This document shows, piece after piece, positions 1-5,685 of a stretch of 7,758 nt of DNA. The stretch is from Acidimicrobiales bacterium. Its GTDB lineage: Bacteria; Actinomycetota; Acidimicrobiia; Acidimicrobiales; JANYDT01. Both the position numbers and the translations under genes were made by a program. The DNA lies in the NCBI GenBank assembly GCA_025358985.1, contig JANYHQ010000510.1, forward strand, positions 1 to 7,758, given 5' to 3'. Each line of letters begins with the position of its first letter. The first letter of the stretch is position 1. The notes under the pieces were generated by a model, which did not search any database, was not told the DNA's origin, and saw only the letters and a program-made list of their open reading frames with translations.

Positions 1-649
1 ACACCCCGGTAGCCAGTCGGCGCGCATATGACAACACGTGGTCGGCAAGTTCGGCCACCGGCACCGAGGCATTGCACAGTCCTATGGCCGCTACTTCGGG
101 GCCCATCACCACGCGCCCGGACAACAGCAAATCGGCGGCCCGAGTGGTGCCGATCATGCGGGGCAGGACCCATGACAGCCCGTACTCGGCGGGCAAACCG
201 AGCTTGGGCGCGGCGGTGGTGAGCTTGGCCGTATCGGCCACGAAGCGAAGATCACAGAAGCACGCAAGGGCCAATCCCACTCCGGCACAGGCTCCGTTGA
301 TGCTGGCAATCACGGGAACGCGCAGCCCGAACTGCCACGCGAAATGAGCATCGAAGTACGGATGTACGCCGTAGCCAGGTGTGGCTGGGTCCGGCGCCAA
401 GCCAGGGTCGTACGAGCCCCGGTCGGCATGTCCGGCCAGCGCCTCACTATCGCCCCCTACGCAGAACGCACCCGGCGAACCGGTGACGATCACCGTGCGA
501 ACCGACGAATCGGAATCAGCCTGTGCGAGGCACCAACGGTACTCAGTATGCATACGACCAGTCCATGCATTGCGCCGGTGGGGACGGTGCAGCGTGACGG
601 TGGCGATGCCGTCGTCATCGACCTCATAACGGGTCGCTTTGAGTTCCAT
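1..649 (-). CDS. Enoyl-CoA hydratase/isomerase (crotonase) family protein, 3' end cut by the window
   Basis: Reading the minus strand from ATG at 649 gives 216 uninterrupted codons to the window edge. About 45-60 C-terminal residues are missing compared with the usual ~260. Crotonase landmarks occur in order: HRPHRRNAW (about 21-29), the first oxyanion-hole strand AFCVGGDSEAL (61-71), the second oxyanion-hole helix SINGACAGVGLALACFCDLR (116-135), and GLPAEYGLSWVLPR (151-164). The family acts on acyl-CoA thioesters, usually in fatty-acid or branched-chain degradation, in the cytoplasm. The two glutamates of canonical enoyl-CoA hydratase (rat Glu144 and Glu164) align by eye with Ala127 and Lys149. 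The only nearby acid is Glu155, in the AEYG motif. That pattern resembles an actinobacterial subgroup with a GLxAExGxSWxLPR motif, so simple hydratase activity is not assured; isomerase or another crotonase reaction is possible. The ATG at 649 is preferred over in-frame GTG 667 because a TANNNT box at 657-662 would place transcription start at the ATG. It is divergent from the small gene at 754. Confidence 0.93.
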   Translation of the reverse strand, partial: MELKATRYEVDDDGIATVTLHRPHRRNAWTGRMHTEYRWCLAQADSDSSVRTVIVTGSPGAFCVGGDSEALAGHADRGSYDPGLAPDPATPGYGVHPYFDAHFAWQFGLRVPVIASINGACAGVGLALACFCDLRFVADTAKLTTAAPKLGLPAEYGLSWVLPRMIGTTRAADLLLSGRVVMGPEVAAIGLCNASVPVAELADHVLSYARRLATGV

Positions 650-656
650 GACGGGC

Positions 657-662
657 AACGTA
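657..662 (-). promoter_or_regulatory. Putative -10 box of a leaderless promoter for the crotonase gene
   Basis: The minus strand reads TACGTT, then seven bases, then the ATG at 649. With a -10 element ending at -7, transcription would begin at or next to the A of ATG. No Shine-Dalgarno sequence lies between. No convincing -35 is visible. Confidence 0.45.
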
Positions 663-681
663 GCCACGGCGGGGTGTCAGA

Positions 682-748
682 GTTCACCGGGTTCAGGAAA
701 TGTGAACGAGAACTTACGGAATCAATGGCCGCGTCGGGTAGTTTGAAC
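682..748. promoter_or_regulatory. Cluster of GTTCA half-sites, possible operator in a divergent promoter region
   Basis: GTTCAC at 682-687 and GTGAAC at 702-707 form an inverted repeat with a 14-bp spacer, so the half-sites start 20 bp apart, about two helical turns. Another GTTCA lies at 691-695 and an inverted copy TGAAC at 744-748, overlapping the -10 box of the downstream gene. The cluster lies between divergent starts at 649 and 754, where a regulator of the crotonase gene might bind. That it is an operator is inference; no regulator gene is in the window. Confidence 0.3.
739..744 (+). promoter_or_regulatory. Putative -10 box for the 63-residue protein gene
   Basis: TAGTTT lies nine bases upstream of ATG 754, giving a predicted leader of zero to about three bases. 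There is no Shine-Dalgarno sequence before the ATG, which fits leaderless translation. The -35 is not clear. Confidence 0.4.
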
Positions 749-753
749 AACTG

Positions 754-945
754 ATGGATACCATCGAAGCCACAGTCCCACTCATCGACGAGCCCGCTGG
801 CCACAGTGATGTGATCAGTGAAGCTTTGGCGATCATCGACAAGAGCCTGGGCGAGTTGCTACGCCGCGAGCTCGTGTCCACGTCGGAGATGACCGATCTC
901 CTGCTGGACGTTCGTTCGCTGCTGGCTCCGCCGCAAAGCAATTGA
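754..945 (+). CDS. Small acidic protein, 63 residues, unknown function
   Basis: I do not recognise a family. The frame is supported by codon choice: most third positions are G or C, as in the neighbouring genes, and the ATG is preceded by a TANNNT box at leaderless spacing. The product is acidic in its first half. From about residue 18 to 58 it looks helical, with two likely amphipathic helices (around DVISEALAIIDKSLGELLRR, and around TSEMTDLLLDVRSLL), suggesting a small helical hairpin that could dimerise or bind a partner. There is no signal peptide, membrane segment or cysteine. It is divergent from the crotonase gene and convergent with the PAP2 gene, so it is its own transcription unit. 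A chance ORF cannot be fully excluded. Confidence 0.6.
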   Translation: MDTIEATVPLIDEPAGHSDVISEALAIIDKSLGELLRRELVSTSEMTDLLLDVRSLLAPPQSN

Positions 946-990
946 GCCTTCCCACCGACTAGTAGCCCCACTGCATAACGCTGATCTGCT

Positions 991-1533
991 CTAGTGGATT
1001 GGCACGAGATGTCGGATCAGCGTCCCGATGCCAACACCGATGAGCATGCCGCCCGCCACATCCGAGGCATGGTGGATTTTGACGTGGACGCGACTAGACG
1101 CCACCAGTGCGGCCACACCCCACCACATTGGTGCCGGAATGGGGCTGGTTTGTGAGATAAGGATGGCCGCAGTAACTGCCGAGGTCGAGTGCCCGCTGGG
1201 AAACGAGCTGGTACTGGGGCTGCGCAGCCCGTGCGGCCGGGCCCCGTCGAATGTGGGACGCTGGCGCCGAAACAGGCGCTTGATGCCCTGATTGACCACC
1301 ACGGACTCCACGGCCAAGGCCCCCGCCATGCGGACCAGGGCCCGCCCCTGAAGGGGACTTCCACTGAGTGCGTGTACACCGGCGGCGGCCATCCAAATCA
1401 ATCCGAAGTCGCCCATCTCTGAGGCCGAGTAGAAGATACGGTCCACGGTGGGATTGCCGCGAATCGTTTCCCAAGCTGCGTCAATGCGGTTGTCGAGTTG
1501 ATGAACAGCGGCAGGTAGCTCGAAGGTGGTCAC
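991..1533 (-). CDS. PAP2-family phosphatase (type 2 phosphatidic acid phosphatase superfamily), membrane protein
   Basis: This 180-residue protein has the three-part PAP2 signature in full: K85-x6-R92-P93, then PSGH at 112-115, then S147-R148-x5-H154-x3-D158. In this family the histidine of the second motif acts as general acid and that of the third motif is the nucleophile forming a phosphohistidine. Likely substrates are lipid phosphates such as phosphatidate, phosphatidylglycerol phosphate or an isoprenoid pyrophosphate; the sequence does not decide. Hydrophobic stretches at about 43-56, 66-83, 116-128, 136-146 and 158-176 fit a small polytopic membrane enzyme with its active site near the outer face. 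The GTG start at 1533 shares the bases GTGA with the TGA stop of the nuclease gene upstream, so translation is probably coupled and both come from one transcript. Confidence 0.92.
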   Translation of the reverse strand: MTTFELPAAVHQLDNRIDAAWETIRGNPTVDRIFYSASEMGDFGLIWMAAAGVHALSGSPLQGRALVRMAGALAVESVVVNQGIKRLFRRQRPTFDGARPHGLRSPSTSSFPSGHSTSAVTAAILISQTSPIPAPMWWGVAALVASSRVHVKIHHASDVAGGMLIGVGIGTLIRHLVPIH

Positions 1534-2378
1534 GCCGGTACGTCCACCGGGTTCCGGCCAACGCGGACCGAGACGGGCTCGTTGCGACGGGTGGGCGCGG
1601 TGTCTGGGTCACCTCCGAATGCCGGACACCAGGCCTTGAACGAGCACCAGTCACACAGCCTCGACGGCTTCGGCCGAAAGTCCTCCCGCTCGCAGGCCCG
1701 CTCCACCGCGGTCCAGATGGCTGACGTGCGGATTTGTAACCCGCGGATGGACTGATCGGTGGGTTGGGTGATGATGCTCATGGGCTGGGATAGATACAGC
1801 AACTGCACCTTGGCCGGTCGGCGACCCAGCACCTTTTCGCACAGGTAGGCGTAGAAGTGCACCCCACCCAGGCGACTCTGCTCCTGGTTGACCCCCGGAA
1901 CCTTGCCGGTTTTGTAGTCCGTGACCACGAGGTCTCCGTGCTCGTCCTCCTCGAGGCGATCGATGACACCGCGCAGCGTGAGTGACCCCACGGGGACCTC
2001 CAAGCGCATCTCCAAACCAACAGGCCGGATGGTGGTGGGATCTTCGAGTTGGAAGTATTTGTGTACCAGTTGGGCGGCATCGTGGAGAAATGCCTGACGA
2101 TCGGCGGGAGTAGGAAACTCCAGCGCTACGTATTCCGGGTCGCCGAGCACTTCGGGAATGGCCTGATCGAGCTTGGCCAGGGCGACGGCGAGGGTGCGCT
2201 GGGCCTGCTCCTCGGCAAACAGCAGTTCCAACGCCCGATGCACCAGCGTGCCCTTGGCGGCGGCGGCACTGGGCGGCTCCGGAATGCGGTCGATGGCCGA
2301 GAACCGAAAAGCCAGCGCGCAATCCTTGAACGATGCCACCTTCGACGGGGACAGCGAGGTGGGCAGCGGAAAGCTCAT
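1530..2378 (-). CDS. RecB-family PD-(D/E)XK nuclease, stand-alone, with probable Fe-S cluster
   Basis: The protein is a single RecB/AddB C-terminal-type nuclease domain (PDDEXK_1 type). From ATG 2378 (282 residues): an N-terminal LSPSKVASFKDC with C20, H47 in GTLVHRALE, an acidic strand LEMRLEV (122-128), D140 in GVIDRLE, D154 and K156 in VTDYKTG (catalytic D-x13-D-x-K), then C242-x2-C245-x5-C251. C20 plus the three late cysteines match the four ligands of the 4Fe-4S cluster in AddB-type nucleases. Expected role: cytoplasmic DNA end processing in repair. No helicase partner is encoded here. The frame stays open upstream to 2582 (350 residues), but those 68 residues are low-complexity and lack conserved motifs. 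ATG 2378 also has a TANNNT box six bases upstream, and a start there leaves space for promoters toward 2602. The stop overlaps the PAP2 start. Confidence 0.9.
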   Translation of the reverse strand: MSFPLPTSLSPSKVASFKDCALAFRFSAIDRIPEPPSAAAAKGTLVHRALELLFAEEQAQRTLAVALAKLDQAIPEVLGDPEYVALEFPTPADRQAFLHDAAQLVHKYFQLEDPTTIRPVGLEMRLEVPVGSLTLRGVIDRLEEDEHGDLVVTDYKTGKVPGVNQEQSRLGGVHFYAYLCEKVLGRRPAKVQLLYLSQPMSIITQPTDQSIRGLQIRTSAIWTAVERACEREDFRPKPSRLCDWCSFKAWCPAFGGDPDTAPTRRNEPVSVRVGRNPVDVPA

Positions 2379-2384
2379 GACCCC

Positions 2385-2390
2385 AGGGTA
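2385..2390 (-). promoter_or_regulatory. Putative -10 box of the nuclease-PAP2 operon
   Basis: The minus strand reads TACCCT, six bases, ATG at 2378. This is leaderless spacing and is the main reason for choosing that start. A CTGACT about 15 bp further upstream could be a poor -35. Confidence 0.42.
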
Positions 2391-2483
2391 CCGACCCGGT
2401 GTGACAGTCAGGTTGACCACCCCCATTCGCAGGTACCCCTTCGGAATGTTGCGACCGCCCCAACCTGTAGCAAAAGTACGTCG

Positions 2484-2506
2484 CTCGTCGCGAATTCTGC
2501 GACGAG
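2484..2506. repeat. Perfect 8-bp inverted repeat in the nuclease/response-regulator intergenic region
   Basis: CTCGTCGC at 2484-2491 and GCGACGAG at 2499-2506 are exact reverse complements around the 7-base centre GAATTCT, itself containing the palindrome GAATTC. It sits about 106 bp upstream of the nuclease start and about 95 bp upstream of the response-regulator start. It could be an operator shared by the divergent units, or an RNA hairpin in a longer leader. There is no T-tract, so it is not an intrinsic terminator. Confidence 0.5.
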
Positions 2507-2510
2507 AACC

Positions 2511-2541
2511 GGAGGGGGAGGGGGCGGGGCCGGTAACTGGG
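2511..2541 (+). other. G-tract with G-quadruplex potential
   Basis: On the plus strand, G-runs lie at 2514-2518, 2520-2524, 2526-2529 and 2539-2541. The first two loops are one base each and the last is nine bases. This meets a relaxed quadruplex pattern; the long last loop makes it weaker. It starts four bases after the inverted repeat and lies 61-91 bp upstream of the response-regulator ATG. It also starts with GGAGG, but no start codon lies at usable distance, so it is not a ribosome binding site. Confidence 0.4.
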
Positions 2542-2601
2542 AACTGTGCCCGTCCTGAACGCTTGGTGTCATCGTCGGTCAAAGCCCGTCATCATGATCG
2601 G

Positions 2602-3288
2602 ATGCGTGTATTGATCGTGGAAGACGAGGTGGCCCTAGCCGAGGGCCTGCGTGATGGGCTCATCGCTGATGGTCATCAGGTGACCTTGTGTCACGACGGC
2701 GACGAGGGCTTCGAATTGGCCCGGCGCAGCGACGTAGACGTGGTGATCCTCGACATCATGCTGCCAGGACGCAACGGCTACAAGGTGTGTCGGGATCTGC
2801 GCGCTGCGGCAATCATGACCCCCATCCTGATGCTCACGGCCAAGGACGGCGAACTCGATGAGGCCGAGGCGCTCGACACCGGTGCTGATGACTTCTTGTC
2901 GAAGCCCTTTTCGTATGTGGTGTTGGAAGCGCGCCTGCGCGCCCTGGGGCGGCGCAGTAGCGGACCGGTGGGCTCAGTTGGTGGCGAGCGACTCATCGGT
3001 GGCGACCTCGTCCTTGACATGGGCGCGAGGCGATGCTGGCGTGGCACCACCGAAATCACCCTCACCGCCCGCGAACTGGATCTGCTGGCCGAGATCATGC
3101 GCGCCGCTCCCAACGTGGTCGCCAAGGGCGACCTGCTGATCCGGGTATGGGGTCAGAGTTTCGAAGGCGATCCCAACGTGGTGGAGGTCTACGTGGGCTA
3201 TCTGCGGCGCAAGGTGGATGTGCCGTTCGGACGGACTTCACTACAAACCGTCCGGGGTCATGGGTACCGCTTGGATGTCGATGCCTGA
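2602..3288 (+). CDS. OmpR/PhoB-family response regulator
   Basis: A two-domain, 228-residue transcription regulator. The receiver domain (1-118) has acidic pocket E7/D8, phospho-acceptor D51 in VVILDIMLPG, switch Thr T79 in MLTAKD, and K101 in SKPFS. The C-terminal winged helix (about 130-227) includes LTARELDLLAEIM, a recognition region VVEVYVGYLRRKVD, and the final TVRGHGYRL wing typical of OmpR/PhoB proteins. Phosphorylation by the adjacent kinase should promote dimerisation on tandem DNA sites. The same frame stays open far upstream, to 2173, but that part is antisense to the nuclease gene and has no conserved content; ATG 2602 starts exactly at the canonical MRVLIVEDE beta-1 strand. No Shine-Dalgarno sequence or clean -10 box precedes it (CATGAT at 2593-2598 is too close for leaderless use). 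The gene ends inside the kinase gene. The regulated genes are not identifiable from sequence. Confidence 0.95.
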   Translation: MRVLIVEDEVALAEGLRDGLIADGHQVTLCHDGDEGFELARRSDVDVVILDIMLPGRNGYKVCRDLRAAAIMTPILMLTAKDGELDEAEALDTGADDFLSKPFSYVVLEARLRALGRRSSGPVGSVGGERLIGGDLVLDMGARRCWRGTTEITLTARELDLLAEIMRAAPNVVAKGDLLIRVWGQSFEGDPNVVEVYVGYLRRKVDVPFGRTSLQTVRGHGYRLDVDA

Positions 3289-4666
3289 GCGGGTCGTAGG
3301 GTCGCGACCGCGCCTTGGTGTGGCGGTGCGTGTTCGGGTCACGGCACTGGCGTCATTGGTGGTGGCGGTGTCGCTGTTCGCCGGGGCATGGTTGTTCCTG
3401 CGCGCGATGCACAACTCACGCGTCGCCGAGATTGACCGTGACGCCCGCGTGCGGGCCAACGCAGTGATCGAAACAGTGAAGGTGGGTCTGGCCCATACGC
3501 CGTTGCCGTCAGCGCGCGACTCGTCGTTGATGGTGCAAGTGATCAATTCATCCGGCACCGTGGCCGCGTCGACGGCCAATGTCATGGACATGAATGATCC
3601 GTTCGTGAACCCCGTCCGCTATCCCGTGGCCACCAGTGGTGCACGGGTGTGGTCCGCGGTGGTGGACCATGCGCGCGTTCGGCTGTGCGGCAAGGCGGTG
3701 ATGACGGGTGACGCCCGCTCGGTGGTATACGTGGCTACACCGCTCACTGATCTCGATGATTCCATCGCTGCCTTCCGGCGCCAACTGTTGCGTATCTCGC
3801 CGCTGGTGTTGGCTGGTACTGCGGCGGCGTTGTATCTGGTGGTGGGGCGAGCGTTGCGTCCCGTTGACGTGCTGCGCCAAGAAGTGGAGGCCATCGAGCC
3901 GAAGGATCTGCACCGGCGTGTCACGGTGCCCCGTGTGGATGATGAGGTGGGACGACTGGCTCGCACGATGAATGCATTGTTGGATCGATTACAAGCGGCC
4001 AGCGATGGTCAGGCGCGATTCCTGTCTGACGCCTCTCACGAGTTACGGACCCCGTTGGCGGTGACCCGGACTCGGCTCGAAGTGGGGCTACGCCACGCCG
4101 ACACCACCGATTGGCCGGCCACTGCTACTGCGGTACTCGAACAGTCCCGGCGGATGGAACGCCTCGTGAGCGAACTGTTGACATTGGTGCGCTCCGATCG
4201 GGGCCTGGTGGCGCCTTCCATCGACGTCGACTTGGAGGATCTCGTGCGCTCTGCCGTAGCGGATGCACGCGCCACCAACCCTCGATCCGTCATTGATTTG
4301 TCACATCTTTTAGCGGGGCGGGTGCACGGCGACCCCGACCAACTGCGACGGGTGGTGGCCAACTTGATCGACAACGCCCTGCGCCATGCCCACTCAATGG
4401 TGGCGGTGTCGTTGACCCCTCCAAGTAATGGCCGGGTACGTTTGGTGGTGGACGACGACGGGCCGGGCATCAGCCCCGAACATCGAGAGCGGGTGTTCCA
4501 ACGTTTCACTCGCCTTGATGACTCACGAGCTCGGACATCGGGTGGGGCTGGCCTCGGACTGGCCATCGTGGCGGAACTGGTGCTGGCTCATCACGGCACC
4601 GTGCGTGTCGATGAGGCGCCCAGCGGTGGCGCCCGATTCATTGTGGAGCTTCCCGAGGCGCCCTAA
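3275..4666 (+). CDS. Two-component sensor histidine kinase, membrane-bound (HAMP, HisKA, HATPase_c)
   Basis: A 463-residue sensor kinase and almost certainly the partner of the preceding regulator. Order: cytoplasmic basic N-terminus, transmembrane helix 1 (about 24-45), extracytoplasmic sensor region (about 46-172), transmembrane helix 2 (about 174-194), HAMP linker (to about 243), dimerisation/phosphotransfer helix with H255 in SDASHELRTPL, then the ATP-binding domain with N363 and N367 in VANLIDNALRHA, G1 box DDDGPGI (393-399), F box VFQRF (407-411) and G2 box GGAGLGLAI (423-431). All residues needed for autophosphorylation appear present. The sensor region resembles no ligand-binding domain I can name. 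Either ATG 3275 or ATG 3281 is possible; both lie inside the regulator gene (14- or 8-bp overlap), so translation is probably coupled. Neither has a clear Shine-Dalgarno sequence; I give the longer. Confidence 0.94.
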   Translation: MSMPERVVGSRPRLGVAVRVRVTALASLVVAVSLFAGAWLFLRAMHNSRVAEIDRDARVRANAVIETVKVGLAHTPLPSARDSSLMVQVINSSGTVAASTANVMDMNDPFVNPVRYPVATSGARVWSAVVDHARVRLCGKAVMTGDARSVVYVATPLTDLDDSIAAFRRQLLRISPLVLAGTAAALYLVVGRALRPVDVLRQEVEAIEPKDLHRRVTVPRVDDEVGRLARTMNALLDRLQAASDGQARFLSDASHELRTPLAVTRTRLEVGLRHADTTDWPATATAVLEQSRRMERLVSELLTLVRSDRGLVAPSIDVDLEDLVRSAVADARATNPRSVIDLSHLLAGRVHGDPDQLRRVVANLIDNALRHAHSMVAVSLTPPSNGRVRLVVDDDGPGISPEHRERVFQRFTRLDDSRARTSGGAGLGLAIVAELVLAHHGTVRVDEAPSGGARFIVELPEAP

Positions 4667-4668
4667 CC

Positions 4669-4701
4669 AAATTGCCTGACGAAATTGCCTGAGGATGCCT
4701 G
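4669..4701 (+). repeat. Short tandem repeat of AAATTGCCTGA
   Basis: AAATTGCCTGA occurs at 4669-4679 and again at 4682-4692 (period 13), followed by a partial copy ATGCCTG at 4695-4701. It lies immediately after the kinase stop and before the DUF72 start. It may be replication slippage or a pair of protein-binding sites; nothing shows a function. Confidence 0.5.
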
Positions 4702-4706
4702 GGCGC

Positions 4707-4712
4707 TACCGT
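4707..4712 (+). promoter_or_regulatory. Putative -10 box for the DUF72 gene
   Basis: TACCGT is followed by seven bases and an in-frame GTG at 4720, the spacing seen upstream of several other genes here. It overlaps the earlier in-frame GTG at 4711, which could not start translation if transcription begins at about 4719. Confidence 0.38.
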
Positions 4713-4719
4713 GGCCGTC

Positions 4720-5685
4720 GTGGTTGACATTGGCGATTCCGTGCTGCGCGTGGCGGGAGCGGAGATACGGGTGGGCACGTGTTCATGGGCCGATGCCACC
4801 CTGGTCAAAGACAGCGACTGGTACCCCAAACGTTCGATGAAGGCGGCCGAGCGATTGGCGTATTACGCCTCGCAGTTCGCGGTGGTGGAGGTGGATTCCA
4901 CCTACTACTTCCCACCGACGCCGGAGTTGTCTCAGAGTTGGGTGGATCGCACCCCGCCGGGCTTCACCATGGATGTCAAGGCGTGGTCGCTGCTCACCGG
5001 TCATCCCACATTTCCCCATTCGCTGTGGCCTGATCTACAGGATTCGGTGAAGCCGGAATTCCGCGACAAGCGCAATCTGTACGCCAAGCATCTGCCCGAA
5101 GCCGTGGTTGACGAATGTTGGGAGCGATTCCGACACTCGCTTATTCCGCTCCACGAGAACGGTCGCCTCGGAGGTGTGTTGTTGCAATGGCCGGACTGGT
5201 TCGGCCCCAAGGACGTTAATCGGGATCAGATCCGCATAGCCGTTGATGCATTGCACCCATTCCCGTGTTTCATCGAGTTTCGCAACCGACGATGGTTGGA
5301 GGGGGAGGGATGTGAGGACACGCTCTCCTTCCTGGAGGACGAGGGCCTGCCGTTTGTTTGCGTGGACGAACCGCAGGGCTTCGAGTCGAGCGTGCCACCC
5401 GTGTTGGCCGCCACGTCGCCGTTGGCGGTGGTGCGTTTTCATGGCCACAATGACGAGAACTGGACGAAGCGCGGCATCAGCGCAGCGGAACGATTCCGCT
5501 ATAGCTACGACGATGCGGAGTTGTCCCAATGGTCGCTACGCCTACGTGAACTGGCGGCCACCACCGACAGCATCCATGTGCTGTTCAACAATTGCTGGCA
5601 GGACTATGCCGTGCGCAACGCCACATCGATGAGTGCGCTGCTGGGTGACATGGGTGACACTGAGGATGCGGTTTCAGCTGAGTGA
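4720..5685 (+). CDS. DUF72 (YecE-like) family protein
   Basis: Members of DUF72 adopt a TIM-barrel-like fold and have no established biochemical function. Counting from the alternative GTG at 4711 (324 residues; 321 from 4720), the family blocks are all present: VGTCSWAD (21-28), VVEVDSTYYFPP (58-69), MDVKAW (87-92), GGVLLQWPDWF (154-164), FIEFRNRRW (187-195), AVVRFHGHNDENW (239-251) and HVLFNNCWQDYAVRNA (289-304). Conserved polar residues gather at strand ends, as expected for an active site, so an enzyme is likely, but the substrate is unknown. The start is chosen at 4720 from a TANNNT box seven bases upstream; 4711 is almost as likely and neither has a Shine-Dalgarno sequence. It follows the kinase on the same strand after about 50 bp and could be read through from it, but it probably has its own promoter. 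Its 3' end overlaps the convergent NTF2-like gene by 12 bp. Confidence 0.93.
   Translation: MVDIGDSVLRVAGAEIRVGTCSWADATLVKDSDWYPKRSMKAAERLAYYASQFAVVEVDSTYYFPPTPELSQSWVDRTPPGFTMDVKAWSLLTGHPTFPHSLWPDLQDSVKPEFRDKRNLYAKHLPEAVVDECWERFRHSLIPLHENGRLGGVLLQWPDWFGPKDVNRDQIRIAVDALHPFPCFIEFRNRRWLEGEGCEDTLSFLEDEGLPFVCVDEPQGFESSVPPVLAATSPLAVVRFHGHNDENWTKRGISAAERFRYSYDDAELSQWSLRLRELAATTDSIHVLFNNCWQDYAVRNATSMSALLGDMGDTEDAVSAE

Noticed and set aside
344..754. Plus-strand open frame of 136 codons whose stop overlaps the ATG at 754
   Set aside because: Most of it is antisense to the well-supported crotonase gene, and it has no family motifs. Such frames are common opposite GC-rich genes. The overlap with the ATG at 754 looks coincidental.
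946..990. Possible intrinsic terminator between the small protein gene and the PAP2 gene
   Set aside because: The only pairing I found is CCACT with AGTGG across a long loop, with no T-tract. It is not convincing.
2049..2558. Plus-strand open frame of 169 codons
   Set aside because: It is antisense to the nuclease gene, glycine/arginine-rich and low in complexity, with no recognisable domain.
2173..2601. N-terminal extension of the response regulator by 143 residues
   Set aside because: The extension is antisense to the nuclease gene and has no conserved content; ATG 2602 begins exactly at the canonical receiver-domain start.
5035..5529. Minus-strand open frame of 164 codons opposite the DUF72 gene
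   Set aside because: It is antisense to all-conserved DUF72 blocks and carries no recognisable motif.
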